Shown: in pieces, positions 33,285 to 45,307 of the stretch
How positions within the stretch are numbered: position 1 is the stretch's first letter
Layout of the letters: each line of letters starts with the position of its first letter
DNA from: Methylobacterium sp. Leaf99
GTDB taxonomy: Bacteria > Pseudomonadota > Alphaproteobacteria > Rhizobiales > Beijerinckiaceae
Direction of reading: 5' to 3'
DNA: 64,000 nucleotides
NCBI RefSeq assembly: GCF_001422375.1
Contig: NZ_LMMU01000007.1
Span: forward strand, 844,385 to 908,384
Program-made: the position numbers and the translations under genes
Notes under the pieces: model-generated
Databases searched by the model: none
Told to the model about the DNA's origin: nothing
Seen by the model: only the letters and a program-made list of their open reading frames with translations

Positions 33285-34382
33285 TCAGGCGGCGGCGCGG
33301 TCGCGCCCCGCGGCCTTGGCCGCGTAGAGCGCCCCGTCGGCGCGGGCGATGGCCGCGTCGAGGTCCCCCTCGCCGGGCGCCACCATCGCCACCCCCATGC
33401 TGGCGGTCCAGGCCGGCAGATCCGGGATCAGCGCGAGGGCACGGCGCAGATCCGCCGCGAAGGCCAGGGCGCCCTCGCGGGGCGTGCCGGCCAGGACGAC
33501 GACGAACTCGTCCCCGCCGAGGCGCACGACGAGGTCGCGCCCCGAGGCGCGGCGCATGGCGCAGGTCGCCAGGGCCACCAGCACCCGATCGCCCACGGCG
33601 TGCCCGTGGCGGTCGTTGATGGCCTTGAAGTGATCGACGTCGATGGCGACGACGGCCGTATCCGGCGCAATGATCGCGGGGCTGTGCGCCGTGAGGCCGG
33701 CCCGATTCAGGGCGCCCGTCAGGGTGTCGCGCAGGGCGATGCGGCGCAGGGCCGTCTGGGCGCGCTCGCCCGGCATGGCGATGAGGCCGAGATTGAGGAT
33801 CGCCAGGAGCATCTGGTCGGACAGCAGCGGCACCAGGGCCGCCACATGGGGAATCCGGCTCCCGCTCAGGAGCATGACGATCGTCAGGATGTATCCGGGG
33901 ACGTAGGCGAGGAGGGCGAAGCCGGCGATGCGGCGGCCTCCCCCGGACGCCCCGCCCCGGCCGCCGACGAGGATCGAACCGACGACGAGCATGGCGAACG
34001 CGAGCCCCACGGTGCCGCCCACCTGCGCGGCCATCGGGCTCCCCAGGAGGGCGGGACCCAGGTACCCGACGCCTGGCGCGAGGGGGATCAGGAGCATCCA
34101 GGCCCGAAACGGCTTCACGCCGTCGAACCGATACACCCCCGTGAGGATCAGGACATCGCTGACGCCGAGCGATCCGTGCAGGATCGCCACCGCAACGGGG
34201 TCATGCCCGAGATGCGCGAAGCCGAGCATGGTCGCAACGTAGAGGGCTGAACTCCCGGCCCAATCCAGCATATGGGATTGACCGGCCCGGGCGCGCCACA
34301 ACGTCAGGTAGACCAGCGCGAAGGCCGCACTGGCGAGCATGCTGCACAGGCTCAGAGTCGGCACGTCGGGGATCGAGGACAT
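33285..34382 (-). CDS. Membrane diguanylate cyclase (GGDEF)
   Basis: 365 residues. The first ~205 residues contain five to six membrane helices (for example SALYVATMLGFAHLG and AFAMLVVGSILVGG), followed by a GGDEF domain with ALRDTLTGALNRAGL and the intact catalytic RLGGDEFVVVL. The inhibitory RxxD site is not present at its usual place (SGRD is found). No EAL domain is attached, so it should make cyclic-di-GMP. The terminal AALYAAKAAGRDRAA is normal for the family. Converges on bamE across the terminator. Confidence 0.9.
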   Translation of the reverse strand: MSSIPDVPTLSLCSMLASAAFALVYLTLWRARAGQSHMLDWAGSSALYVATMLGFAHLGHDPVAVAILHGSLGVSDVLILTGVYRFDGVKPFRAWMLLIPLAPGVGYLGPALLGSPMAAQVGGTVGLAFAMLVVGSILVGGRGGASGGGRRIAGFALLAYVPGYILTIVMLLSGSRIPHVAALVPLLSDQMLLAILNLGLIAMPGERAQTALRRIALRDTLTGALNRAGLTAHSPAIIAPDTAVVAIDVDHFKAINDRHGHAVGDRVLVALATCAMRRASGRDLVVRLGGDEFVVVLAGTPREGALAFAADLRRALALIPDLPAWTASMGVAMVAPGEGDLDAAIARADGALYAAKAAGRDRAAA

Positions 34383-34558
34383 CGGAGCGACTTCGTGGCA
34401 AGCGCGGCTTCGACGCGTCCTACCGTGAAAGGCTTAAAAGTACCTCACGAAAGCTTAAGCGACGGACGGACCCCGATCCGGTTACGACGTCGCGGATGGC
34501 TTTGCTTGAGCGATACGCCGGATCGTTCGCGCCTGGATCGGACACACCAAGCGAGATC

Positions 34559-34783
34559 TCAGCGCAGGGCGCGCTCGGCGGCCTCGATTCGCAGGAGAAT
34601 GTCGGCGAAGGCATCGGGAATATCGGCGGCGGGCCGCGCTTCGTAGACATTCCGCAGGCCACCGGCGAGGCTGGCGACGATGTGGGGCGCGAGGTCGTGC
34701 CGTTGCGGCCGGGCCCCGCCCTCGTGGTCGTGCGGGACGGAAAGCGTCCCCTCCCCGCCCCCGCGTTGGCTCTGCATCGGCAT
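34559..34783 (-). CDS. NepR-like anti-sigma factor, candidate
   Basis: 74 residues. The C-terminal part, IVASLAGGLRNVYEARPAAD followed by IPDAFADILLRIEAAERAL, has the pattern of NepR, the anti-sigma factor of the alphaproteobacterial general stress response (in NepR: LR.xYxxxxxxPxPDxFxDLLxxL). The N-terminal half is polar and probably disordered, also as in NepR. NepR holds EcfG and is released by phosphorylated PhyR; neither partner gene is in the window. A GGGG stretch precedes the ATG. It lies 107 bp after a HAD phosphatase and HWE kinase on the same strand. Confidence is limited by the short, diverged sequence. Confidence 0.6.
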   Translation of the reverse strand: MPMQSQRGGGEGTLSVPHDHEGGARPQRHDLAPHIVASLAGGLRNVYEARPAADIPDAFADILLRIEAAERALR

Positions 34784-34890
34784 GACGACCCCGCTTCGGT
34801 AGTGTTAAGGAATCGTGCTCGACCCGGCCTCGGCGGGCAATCCGTCACGGCCGGGTCGGGGACCGTTTCCGGCTCGGTGTGTCTCGGCGG

Positions 34891-35523
34891 TCACGCGCCC
34901 GTGACCGCCGCCACGATCTCACCGGGGGTCGACAGCTCCAGGGCCGGCCCCGTCTCCCGAAGGGCTTCGATGCGGGTATAGCCCCAGGCCACGGCGGCGA
35001 AATCGCAGCCCGCCGTGCGAGCCGCGTCGTGGTCGCGGATTTCGTCTCCGACGTAGAGGACGGTGTCGGGCGCGACGCCGGCGGCACGGATCAGGGCGCG
35101 CAGGCGCTTGCCCTTGCCGAACAGGGAGGCGCCGCAGGCATGGTGGCGGAAGCGCCGGGCGTCCGGACCCAGCACGGCGTCGATGTTGGTCCGCGTGTTG
35201 GAGCTGACGAGGGCGAGCGGCATCCCCATGGCGTCGAGTTCGGCCAGCACATCCCGGATGCCGGGGAACACCGGAATGTCGGCGATGTCGCGCGCCGCGA
35301 GCCCGTGCATGTGCCGGCTGATGAAGGGCAGCTTCCAGGGGGCGATGCCGAGGTGGCGAACGATGCCGGCGGCATCCAGGCCGCGCAGGAGTTCCGTCTC
35401 GTGGGGGGCGATCCGGGCGAAGCGGTAGCGGTCGGCCACCCCGTCGATGACGCGGGTGAACCACGGGAAGCTGTCCGCGAGGGTTCCGTCGAAATCGAAC
35501 GCCACGAGGCGATAGGGCCGCAT
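34891..35523 (-). CDS. HAD-superfamily phosphatase, phosphoglycolate-phosphatase-like
   Basis: 210 residues from the ATG at 35523, two bases after the stop of the upstream sensor kinase. Motif I is FDFDGTLADS with nucleophile Asp10 and Asp12; motif II is ALVSSNT; motif III lysine is in FGKGKRLRALI; motif IV is YVGDEIRDHDAARTAGC. The helical cap lies after motif I. The small-molecule substrate is unknown; the fold and cap type match the Gph/PgmB group. It is almost certainly co-transcribed and translationally coupled with the HWE kinase. Confidence 0.9.
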   Translation of the reverse strand: MRPYRLVAFDFDGTLADSFPWFTRVIDGVADRYRFARIAPHETELLRGLDAAGIVRHLGIAPWKLPFISRHMHGLAARDIADIPVFPGIRDVLAELDAMGMPLALVSSNTRTNIDAVLGPDARRFRHHACGASLFGKGKRLRALIRAAGVAPDTVLYVGDEIRDHDAARTAGCDFAAVAWGYTRIEALRETGPALELSTPGEIVAAVTGA

Positions 35524-35525
35524 GC

Positions 35526-37424
35526 TCACGCGGTCAGGTTGGCGGCCGGAACGGCGAGGCGCATCACGAGGCCGGCGGCATCCCAATCGTGCTCCAGGGT
35601 GCCGTCGAGTTGGCCGGCGACGCTGCGCTCGGCCAGGACGGTGCCGAACCCGCGCCGGGTCGGAGGCCCGGAGACGGCCGGTCCGCCGGATTCGGCCCAG
35701 ACGAGCTCGTAGGTCTCGCCGTCGCGGCGCCCGGTGAGCCGCACGGTCCCGGCCTCCGTGGACAGGGCGCCATACTTCATGGCGTTGGTGGCCTGCTCGT
35801 GCATGATCAGGGCGAACGCCGTGGCCGAGCGGTCGCCGACGGCGATGTCGTCGCCGTGCAGCACGATGCGCTCGCGGCCATCCTGAACGTAGGCCGCCAT
35901 GATCAGGCGCATGAGGCCGAACAGGGTCTGGCCCTGCACCTTGGGGGCGCTCGCGGGCGAATGCGGACGGACGTATTCGTGCGCGTTGGCAAGGGCGCCG
36001 AGGCGCTCGCGAAAGGCGGCGACGAAGGGACGGGCCGCCGGATCGGTGCGGGCCGACAGGGCCGCGATGCCTTCGACCACGGCGAAGATGTTCTTGATGC
36101 GGTGCGAGAGCTCCTTGATCAGCAGGTCGCGGGCTTCCTCGGCCCGCTTGCGCTCGCGCAGGTCGCGGGTGACCGTGGCGTAGCCGATCAGCGCACCGCG
36201 CGTGTCGTGCACGGGAAACACGCTGTACAGGACCGGAATCCCCTCCCCCGTCCCGAAGTGCCGGAAAGCGAGCTCCCCCTCCCACCAGCCGTCCCGCCGC
36301 ACGGTGGGCAGCACGGTCCCGGTCACGGTCGGCTGGCATTCGGGCATGAAGTAGTCGGGCACGGTGGTGCGGAGGGCCGCGTCGGCATCGGCGAGGCCGA
36401 CCAGCCGGCGGCCGGCCGCATTGATATGGAGGATTTGGCCGTCCTCGTCGGCGATGCCGATGAAGTCCTTGGAATGCTCGACGATGGCCGCGAGCTTGCG
36501 CGCCGCTTCCTCGGCGCGCTTCAGGTCCTCGATATCCGTACAGGTGCCGAACCAGCGCTCGATGCGGCCCTCGGCATCGCGCAGGGGCATCGCCCGTCCG
36601 AGGGTCCAGCGGTAGATCCCGGTGTGGTGGCGCAGGCGGTACTCGACCTCGTAGGGATCGCCGGTCGCGAGGCTGTGGCGCCATCGGGTCCAGGCGCGCT
36701 CCTGATCGTCGGGGTGGAACATGCCGTTCCAGCCCTCGCCATCCGTGGAGCCGTAGGGCACGCCGGTGAACGCGTACCAGCGGTCGTTGTAGAAGTCGTG
36801 GAAGCCGTCGGGTCGCGTGGTCCACACCATCTGGGGCATGGCACCGGTCATGACGCGGAAGCGGCGCTCGCTCGCGGCGAGATCCGCCTCGCGCACGGCG
36901 ACCGCCTCGCGGGCCTGGCGCAGCTCGATGAGGGTGGCGACTTGGCGCGCCAGGGCTTCGAGGGTCTCCGTCTGAACCGAGGTCAGCCCGTCCGGCCGGG
37001 CGACCCGGTCGAGGACGCACAGGCTTCCCAAGGGCAGGCCGCCCTGGGAGCGGATGACGGCACCGGCGTAGAAGCGCAGGCGATGCTCGCCGACGACGAG
37101 GAGATTGTCGGCCGTGCGCGGATCGGCGGTGAGGTCCGGGATCACCAGGAGCGGACCGTTCCGCATGGCATGCGCACAGATGGACACGGTGCGCGGCGTC
37201 TCGGACGGTTCGAAGCCGAGGCGCGCCTTGAACCACTGGCGCGTCTCGTCGACCAGGCTGATCAGGACGACGGGGGCGGCGCAGACCACCGCGGCGATGC
37301 GGACGAGGTCGTCGTAGGCCGGGTCCCGGCCGGTATCGAGGATCTTGGCGTCGCGAAGGGCTTCGAGCCGTTCGGCCTCGGTCCAGTCGGCACCCGGGCC
37401 ATCGCAGGAAGTGATCGCGGTCAA
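35526..37424 (-). CDS. HWE/HisKA_2-type sensor histidine kinase with GAF and two PAS domains
   Basis: 632 residues. A GAF domain (about 20-165, with RTVSICAHAMRNGPLLVIPD) precedes two PAS domains (about 185-305 and 310-425). The kinase core has the phospho-acceptor His441 in LLIKELSHRIKNIFAVVEGI and HEQATNAMKYGALSTE, both typical of HWE/HisKA_2 kinases. In Alphaproteobacteria such kinases often feed PhyR in the general stress response. The only plausible start is a TTG at 37424; a TTGACG promoter-like pair sits just upstream, which limits how far the gene could extend. The HAD and NepR-like genes follow on the same strand. Confidence 0.92.
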   Translation of the reverse strand: MTAITSCDGPGADWTEAERLEALRDAKILDTGRDPAYDDLVRIAAVVCAAPVVLISLVDETRQWFKARLGFEPSETPRTVSICAHAMRNGPLLVIPDLTADPRTADNLLVVGEHRLRFYAGAVIRSQGGLPLGSLCVLDRVARPDGLTSVQTETLEALARQVATLIELRQAREAVAVREADLAASERRFRVMTGAMPQMVWTTRPDGFHDFYNDRWYAFTGVPYGSTDGEGWNGMFHPDDQERAWTRWRHSLATGDPYEVEYRLRHHTGIYRWTLGRAMPLRDAEGRIERWFGTCTDIEDLKRAEEAARKLAAIVEHSKDFIGIADEDGQILHINAAGRRLVGLADADAALRTTVPDYFMPECQPTVTGTVLPTVRRDGWWEGELAFRHFGTGEGIPVLYSVFPVHDTRGALIGYATVTRDLRERKRAEEARDLLIKELSHRIKNIFAVVEGIAALSARTDPAARPFVAAFRERLGALANAHEYVRPHSPASAPKVQGQTLFGLMRLIMAAYVQDGRERIVLHGDDIAVGDRSATAFALIMHEQATNAMKYGALSTEAGTVRLTGRRDGETYELVWAESGGPAVSGPPTRRGFGTVLAERSVAGQLDGTLEHDWDAAGLVMRLAVPAANLTA

Positions 37425-37449
37425 AAGCAGGAGTCCTCGTCGGCGTGTT

Positions 37450-37477
37450 CAGATAGGGCGCCTGACGAATCCGTCAA
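37450..37477 (-). promoter_or_regulatory. Candidate sigma-70 promoter of the HWE kinase operon
   Basis: Minus-strand TTGACG (37477-37472) and TATCTG (37455-37450) are separated by 16 bp. The start point would be about 20 bases before the TTG start codon, consistent with a short leader. The -10 element is a weak match. Confidence 0.4.
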
Positions 37478-37614
37478 AGTTCGATCCGCAACGATGGCCG
37501 TGCTTCCCTGCCCGATCGTATCATATCCGGCGCCCGATATCGGTTCGGGCGCCGGATGCGGCCGCGCGGGACGGCCTTCGCGTCAGGCTATTTCCGCCTC
37601 AGGCGGCCGTCGCG

Positions 37615-38706
37615 TCAGGCAGCCCGGGCGCCGGACCGGACCGGATAGTCGATGTAGCCCTCCGGTCCCTGGCTGTACCAGGTCTTCTGCTCGTCCTTGT
37701 TGAGGGGGGCACCCTCGATCAGGCGGGCGGGCAGGTCGGGGTTGGCGATGAACGGCCGGCCGAACGCGATGGCGTCGGCTTGTCCGGCATCGAGCACGGC
37801 CTGGGCCTTCGGGCCGTCATAGTCCGAATTCAGCACCAGGGGACCGTCGAAGGCCGCCTTGATGGTCGGGGCGACGGGGGCGTGGTTCGAGGTGCCGAAG
37901 GTGCCCTCGGGGCCCGGCTCACGCAGTTCGAGGAAGGCGATGCCGATCTCCGACAGGGCGGCGGCGGCGGCACCGAACAGGGCATCGGGGTCGGAATCGT
38001 CGACGCCCTGGATGGCGCCGTTGGGGGAGAGGCGCACGCCCGTGCGGTCGGCCCCGATGGCATCGGCGACGGTCCGGGTCACTTCGGTCAGGAGACGGAC
38101 ACGGTTCTCGATGGACCCGCCGTAGCGATCGTCCCGGAAATTGGAGCCGTCGCGCAGGAATTGGTCGATGAGGTAGCCGTTGGCCGCGTGGATCTGCACG
38201 CCGTCGAAGCCGGCCGCGATGGCGTTGCGGGCGGCCCGATCGTAATCGGCCAGGAGGCGCGGAATCTCCGCGACGGGGAGTGCGCGCGCCTCGGCATAGG
38301 GCTTCTTGCCCGCATAGGTGTGGGCGGCATCCGGCGCCGTCGTGGCCGAGGCCGAGATCGGCTTGGCGCCGTCGAGGAAGTCGGGATGGACGATGCGGCC
38401 CATGTGCCAGAGCTGGCAGACGATGCGTCCGCCGGCGTCGTGCACGGCCTTCACGATGGGCTTCCAGGCAGCGACCTGCTCGTCGGACCAGATGCCCGGG
38501 GCGTAGGGCCAGCCGAGGCCCTCCTGGCTGATGCCGGTGGCCTCGGTGATGATGAGGCCGGCCTCGGCGCGCTGGGTGTAATACTCCACCATGATGGGCG
38601 TCGGCACGTGGGCGCGGGTGGCGCGGCCGCGGGTGAGCGGGGCCATGAAGATGCGGTTCTTGGCTTCGATCGCGCCGATGCGGATCGGGTCGGACAGGCT
38701 CGGCAT
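37615..38706 (-). CDS. Alkene reductase, Old Yellow Enzyme family
   Basis: 363 residues. An FMN TIM-barrel of the NemA/OYE classical type. Visible: NRIFMAPLTRGRA at the N-terminus, WHMGRIVHPDF, the catalytic His-His/Asn region in GVQIHAANGYLIDQFL, DDRYGGSIENRVRLL, and the late NSDYDG and AFGRPFIANPDLPARL. It reduces C=C bonds of enones and nitro compounds using NAD(P)H; the physiological substrate is unknown. The ATG at 38706 opens directly into the conserved start MPSLSDPIRIG. It follows a stretch of 236 bp behind hppA. Confidence 0.93.
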   Translation of the reverse strand: MPSLSDPIRIGAIEAKNRIFMAPLTRGRATRAHVPTPIMVEYYTQRAEAGLIITEATGISQEGLGWPYAPGIWSDEQVAAWKPIVKAVHDAGGRIVCQLWHMGRIVHPDFLDGAKPISASATTAPDAAHTYAGKKPYAEARALPVAEIPRLLADYDRAARNAIAAGFDGVQIHAANGYLIDQFLRDGSNFRDDRYGGSIENRVRLLTEVTRTVADAIGADRTGVRLSPNGAIQGVDDSDPDALFGAAAAALSEIGIAFLELREPGPEGTFGTSNHAPVAPTIKAAFDGPLVLNSDYDGPKAQAVLDAGQADAIAFGRPFIANPDLPARLIEGAPLNKDEQKTWYSQGPEGYIDYPVRSGARAA

Positions 38707-38884
38707 TGCGGGCTCTCGCGTTGTTTCAAGGACGAACGGAAGCGCGCTGCACCGTTCGGACGCAGCGGCTTCGAGAGCCGTAATTGGATTGCGCGCGATA
38801 CGATGTCAGGGGCGGCGCCGCGCGGGCCCGCCATGCCGGTGCGGCATCGCACATTTCGGTTTGCGCCGGAGCCTTCGACGAAAG

Positions 38885-38917
38885 AAGGGGCCGGAACCTC
38901 GCGGCTCCGACCCCCTT
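38885..38917 (-). terminator. Terminator hairpin after hppA
   Basis: On the minus strand, a GC-rich stem (GGGGTCGGAGCC paired with GGTTCCGGCCCC, two G-T pairs, loop GCGA) is followed by TTCTTTC. It starts about 25 bases after the hppA stop codon. Confidence 0.7.
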
Positions 38918-38943
38918 CGCGGCACGTGCTCCGGTCGAGTGCC

Positions 38944-41091
<2,148 letters not shown>

Positions 41092-41399
41092 TCGTACCGT
41101 CCTTGGGTGATCGCGAGATGATCCCTCAACCGTCGGGCTCGGCCTGCCGCGTGCTCCGGCCTGCGTCGTCCCTGGCACGCCCTGGGACGTGACGCCCGAT
41201 GGTGTGATCGCATTCCTCCCCGGAATTGCCCTCCTTGAGTGCCAAACTTCGCCGTAAAGCGCAAACGTCCGATGGCGTTTTAGGCTGCGGATATTTGTGC
41301 GCCGCACCATCGCGTCAAGATTCGGCGGGACCTCACCTGTTTTCGGCAGGTTTCGGCCGGCGCGGCGGGACGGGGATGGCTGCCCGCGGCGCGCGGAAC
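41092..41399 (-). other. hppA leader and O-antigen-ligase to hppA gap
   Basis: 308 bp without a gene. It contains the candidate hppA promoter at 41290-41318 and therefore a leader of about 190 bases. Short AT-richer tracts (for example ggatatttgtg and aacttatgaaattc) stand out from the GC-rich background. I see no riboswitch-like fold that I can name. Confidence 0.5.
41290..41318 (-). promoter_or_regulatory. Candidate sigma-70 promoter of hppA
   Basis: Minus-strand TTGACG (41318-41313) is followed by 17 bp and AATATC (41295-41290). The -35 box is a good match, the -10 box a weak one. Distance to the ATG is about 190 bases. Confidence 0.42.
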
Positions 41400-42683
41400 T
41401 TATGAAATTCTGGGATTCGGGGCGCGGCCGCCGTCACGGCCGGCGCGCCAGGCGAGGCGGGCCGCCTCCAGGCCCCAGACCATCCCGAGCATCATGTAGA
41501 CGTGGCGCCACTTCTCGACGTCGATCTGGAATGCCTGGAGGAAGAACATCAGCAGGGCCGGCCACACGATCTGCGCGTGGCGGCGGAACGGGGTGTCCTG
41601 ACTCATGAGGCGGAAGCCGACGAAACCGGTGACCAGCACGAGGCCGATGAACACCACGCCGCCGACCCAGCCGCCATTGGCGAAGCTGCCGATGTAGGAA
41701 TTGTGCGGCTCGAGGCCGAAATTCAGGCGCCAGCGCAGGGGCCCCATCCCGAGGGGATCGTCGATGAGCATGCCGATGCCGCGGATCTGGTTGCCGAAGC
41801 GGCCGGTCTCGCCCCCGTCGTAATCCTGTGAGAGCGAGGCGCGCTTGGAGAACATCTCCGCCGTGTCGCCGATGGAGAGCAGGCCGACGATGGCCAGCAC
41901 CGTGCCGGCGGCGGCCACCGCCGTCAGCCCGACGATGCGCCGGCGCAACGCCACCGACCGGCTCGACCGATGGATGGTGAAGATCATCAGCCCGGCGGCG
42001 ATGAGGGAGCCGCCCCAGGACCCGCGCGAGAACGACAGGAAGATGCCCGCCACGATGACGAGCAGCATGGCGAGGGACACGAGCGGCCTGCGGGCGTTGC
42101 CGACGAGCAGCCCGTGCATGAGATAGAGGGCGCCGAGGGTCAGGAACGAGCCGAACACGTTCGGGTCCTGGAAGGTGCCCGATGCCCGCCCGTACTTGTA
42201 GAACAGGTCTTCCGTGGGGATGTAGCCGAAGTACCCGACGATGCCGAAGGCGCTGGATAGCAGGCAGCTCGCCACGTAGGTCTTCAGGGCGAGCTCCATG
42301 CGCGCCAGGGTGTCGTCGGCGAACAGCATGGCGAAGAACACGCCGGTGATCGCCAGATAGGCGAGCTGAACCGTCCAGGCGACGGAGAGCGGCTGATCGA
42401 GATACGGCATCAGGGCGACGCCGATGGCCGCGACGTAGATCACGAGGAGGCCGACGAAGGGCACCAGGCCGCGATGCAGGCGCAGGCCGAGGCACAGCCA
42501 GAGCAGGATCGTCGGAATCGCGACGATGTCGTAGGGCGAGGTGTCGGAGAAGGCGAAGCACGCGAAGAAGATGAACGCGACGAGGAGCAGGGTCGCGAAG
42601 CCCCGGACCGCCGACAGGATCGGCACATTGGCCCAGGCCCCGGCCTGCCAGCGCGACGGGCGGAGCGCGATCGTGGACGCCAT
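41400..42683 (-). CDS. O-antigen ligase/polymerase family membrane protein (Wzy_C)
   Basis: 427 residues from the ATG at 42683, with a GGAGTGG sequence upstream; a GTG at 42695 would add four residues. Ten or more hydrophobic helices are visible. The Wzy_C/WaaL family signature [20 protein letters not shown] and the periplasmic-loop motif [20 protein letters not shown] are both present. Such proteins ligate or polymerise polysaccharide units on the periplasmic face of the inner membrane. It sits 96 bp after murD, the position where ftsW is found in most related division clusters, yet it lacks the SEDS features of FtsW. No other O-antigen gene is nearby. Confidence 0.88.
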   Translation of the reverse strand: MASTIALRPSRWQAGAWANVPILSAVRGFATLLLVAFIFFACFAFSDTSPYDIVAIPTILLWLCLGLRLHRGLVPFVGLLVIYVAAIGVALMPYLDQPLSVAWTVQLAYLAITGVFFAMLFADDTLARMELALKTYVASCLLSSAFGIVGYFGYIPTEDLFYKYGRASGTFQDPNVFGSFLTLGALYLMHGLLVGNARRPLVSLAMLLVIVAGIFLSFSRGSWGGSLIAAGLMIFTIHRSSRSVALRRRIVGLTAVAAAGTVLAIVGLLSIGDTAEMFSKRASLSQDYDGGETGRFGNQIRGIGMLIDDPLGMGPLRWRLNFGLEPHNSYIGSFANGGWVGGVVFIGLVLVTGFVGFRLMSQDTPFRRHAQIVWPALLMFFLQAFQIDVEKWRHVYMMLGMVWGLEAARLAWRAGRDGGRAPNPRIS

Positions 42684-42779
42684 CGTACTGACCACTCCGG
42701 CGGACCGCCGGGCAGTCCGTTCCTCAGGCGGGCATCAGACGCCGGATTGATTGAGATTTCGAGAAGGCATGCGGCCTCG

Positions 42780-44138
42780 TCAGGCGAGGGCCTTTACGCG
42801 GGCGCGGAACTGGTCGCCGCGATCCTCGAAGCTCCTGAACTGGTCGTAGGAGGCGCAGGCGGGAGAGAGCAGGACCACGGGCTCGGACGCCGGGGACCGG
42901 GCCGCCGCGTCCGCCGCCGCGCGGGTCGCGACGTCGAGGGTGCCGCAGCGGGTGTAGGGCACCCGGCCGTCCAGGGTGGCGGCGAAGGCGTCGCTTGCCG
43001 CGCCGATGAGGTAGGCGTGGGCGACCCGGCCGAACAGCGGCACGAGGGATTCGATGCCACCCGCCTTGGCCTTGCCGCCGAGGATCCAGTGGATGTCGTG
43101 GAAGGCCGTGAGGGCCTTCTCCGTCGAATCGGCGTTGGTCGCCTTGGAATCGTTGACGAACAGGGCGCGGCCGCGGCGGCCGACCTCCTCCATGCGGTGG
43201 GGCAGGCCGGGGAAGGTCCTCAGGCCGGCCAGGATGGACTCGGCGTCGAGGCCGAGGGACCGGACCACGGCGATGGCCACGGCGGCGTTCTGCCAGTTGT
43301 GGGCGCCGCGCAGGGTGCCGATTCCGTCGAGGTCGGCGATGCGCGCGCCGTCCGCCTCGAACACGGCACCGTCGCGGGCGGCCAGGCCGCCCTCGGGACT
43401 CGTCGCCCCGACATGCACACGGACGAGGGCGCCGGTGACCGATTCGGCGATGGCACGGCTCGGCGCGTCGTCGATGCCGACGACGGCGAGGTCCGATCCC
43501 GCGATCAGGCGCGCCTTGATGCCGGCGTAGAGCGCCAGGGTGCCGTGTCGGTCGAGGTGATCGGGGGTGACGTTGAGGAGCACGCCGACGCTGGGATCGA
43601 GGGACGGCGTCAGGTCGATCTGGAACGAGGACAGCTCGATGACGTGGATGCGGTCCGGCGCCGGCGGCGCCAGGGACAGGATGGCGGTGCCGATGTTGCC
43701 GCCCATCTGCACGTCGCGGCCGGCCCGGGCCAGGATATGGGCGACGAGGGCCGTGGTGGTCGATTTGCCGTTGGTGCCCGTGATGGCGACGAAGGGTGCG
43801 CCCGGCGCGATCCTGGCCCGCTCGCGGCAGAACAGCTCGATGTCGCCGATGATCTCGATGCCGGCGGCCCGCGCCTTGTCCACGGTCCAGTGCGGAGCCG
43901 GGTGGGTCAGCGGCACGCCGGGGGCCAGGACGAGGGCGGCGAACTCCGACCAGTCGGTGTCGCGCAGATCCGAGACGGTGAAGCCCTGCTCGCGCGCCCG
44001 CGCCGCACTGTCGGGGCTGTCGTCCCAGGCGAGCACGTCGGCCCCGCCCGCCCGCAGCGCCTTCAGGGTGGCGAGGCCGGAGCCGCCGAGGCCGAACAGG
44101 GCGACCTTGCGCCCGGCGAAGGTGGTGACGGGCGTCAT
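42780..44138 (-). CDS. murD: UDP-N-acetylmuramoylalanine-D-glutamate ligase
   Basis: 452 residues. N-terminal Rossmann-like domain ([20 protein letters not shown]), ATP-binding loop [30 protein letters not shown] and the C-terminal [20 protein letters not shown] are all intact. It adds D-Glu to UDP-MurNAc-L-Ala in the cytoplasm. Its ATG overlaps the mraY stop by one base (TGATG), so the two are translationally coupled. Last gene of the division/cell-wall operon here; ftsW and murG do not follow. Confidence 0.97.
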   Translation of the reverse strand: MTPVTTFAGRKVALFGLGGSGLATLKALRAGGADVLAWDDSPDSAARAREQGFTVSDLRDTDWSEFAALVLAPGVPLTHPAPHWTVDKARAAGIEIIGDIELFCRERARIAPGAPFVAITGTNGKSTTTALVAHILARAGRDVQMGGNIGTAILSLAPPAPDRIHVIELSSFQIDLTPSLDPSVGVLLNVTPDHLDRHGTLALYAGIKARLIAGSDLAVVGIDDAPSRAIAESVTGALVRVHVGATSPEGGLAARDGAVFEADGARIADLDGIGTLRGAHNWQNAAVAIAVVRSLGLDAESILAGLRTFPGLPHRMEEVGRRGRALFVNDSKATNADSTEKALTAFHDIHWILGGKAKAGGIESLVPLFGRVAHAYLIGAASDAFAATLDGRVPYTRCGTLDVATRAAADAAARSPASEPVVLLSPACASYDQFRSFEDRGDQFRARVKALA

Positions 44139-45223
44139 CAGCGCAGCTTCAGGGTGGCGAGGCCGGCGAGCGCCAGGATGACGGCGATGATCCAGAACCG
44201 GATCACGACCTGCGGCTCCTTCCAGCCCTTCTGCTCGAAATGGTGATGGATCGGCGCCATGCGGAAGACGCGCTTGCCCGTGAGCTTGAACGAGGCGACC
44301 TGGATGATCACCGACATCATCTCCAGCACGAACAGGCCGCCGACGATGGCGAGGACGATCTCGTGCTTGGTGGCCACCGCGACGGTGCCGAGCAGGCCGC
44401 CGAGGGCGAGGGAGCCGGTGTCGCCCATGAAGATCTGGGCGGGGGGCGCGTTGAACCACAGGAACCCGAGCCCCGCCCCGATCACCGCGCCGCAGACCAC
44501 GGCGAGCTCGCCGGTGTCGCGGACGTAGTTCACCTGGAGGTAGCCGGCCGTGAAGACGTTGCCGACGAGGTAGGCGATGACCCCGAAGGTGCCGCAGGCG
44601 ATCATCACCGGCACGATGGCGAGGCCGTCGAGGCCGTCGGTCATGTTCACGGCGTTGCCGGCGCCGACGATGACGAAGGCGGCGAACAGCACGTAGAACC
44701 AGCCGAGGTTCAGGAGCGCGTCCTTGAACACCGGAAACGCGAGGTGGTTCTGCAGGGCGGCCGGCGAGTAGACCGCGATGACCGTGCAGGCGGCGAGGGC
44801 GATGGCGGCCTCCAGCAGGAGGCGGAAGCGGCCCGAAAAACCCTTGTGCGACTGCTTCGTCACCTTGAGGTAGTCGTCGTAGAAGCCGATGGCGCCGAAC
44901 CCCAGGGTCACGGCGAGCACCACCCAGACGTAGTGGTTGCGCGGGTTGGCCCAGAGCAGGATCGCCACGATGGCGCCGGCCAGGATCATCAGTCCGCCCA
45001 TGGTCGGCGTGCCGCGCTTGGTCAGCAGGTGGGATTGCGGCCCGTCCTCGCGGATGGGCTGGCCCTTGCCCTGGCGCAGGCGCAGGAGCGAGATGATCAG
45101 CGGCCCGAACCAGAACACGAACAGGCCCGCCGTGAACAGCGCGCCGCCGGTGCGGAAGGTGATGTAGCGGAAGACGTTGAGCGGCGACAGCGTGCCGCTC
45201 AGGTCCGACAGGAGATACAGCAT
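44138..45223 (-). CDS. mraY: Phospho-N-acetylmuramoyl-pentapeptide transferase
   Basis: 361 residues, about ten membrane helices. Conserved segments are [10 protein letters not shown] near the N-terminal third, [15 protein letters not shown] with the catalytic aspartates, [28 protein letters not shown] and [18 protein letters not shown]. It makes lipid I from UDP-MurNAc-pentapeptide and undecaprenyl phosphate on the cytoplasmic face of the inner membrane. Lies 84 bp after murF. Confidence 0.98.
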   Translation of the reverse strand: MLYLLSDLSGTLSPLNVFRYITFRTGGALFTAGLFVFWFGPLIISLLRLRQGKGQPIREDGPQSHLLTKRGTPTMGGLMILAGAIVAILLWANPRNHYVWVVLAVTLGFGAIGFYDDYLKVTKQSHKGFSGRFRLLLEAAIALAACTVIAVYSPAALQNHLAFPVFKDALLNLGWFYVLFAAFVIVGAGNAVNMTDGLDGLAIVPVMIACGTFGVIAYLVGNVFTAGYLQVNYVRDTGELAVVCGAVIGAGLGFLWFNAPPAQIFMGDTGSLALGGLLGTVAVATKHEIVLAIVGGLFVLEMMSVIIQVASFKLTGKRVFRMAPIHHHFEQKGWKEPQVVIRFWIIAVILALAGLATLKLR

Positions 45224-45307
45224 CCAGCACCCGGCCGCGGTTTTCGAGGAGCGTTTCCGGGCATGCGCGGCCGCGGGCCACGTCGTCCCGGCCGTATGCC
45301 GGCGGTC

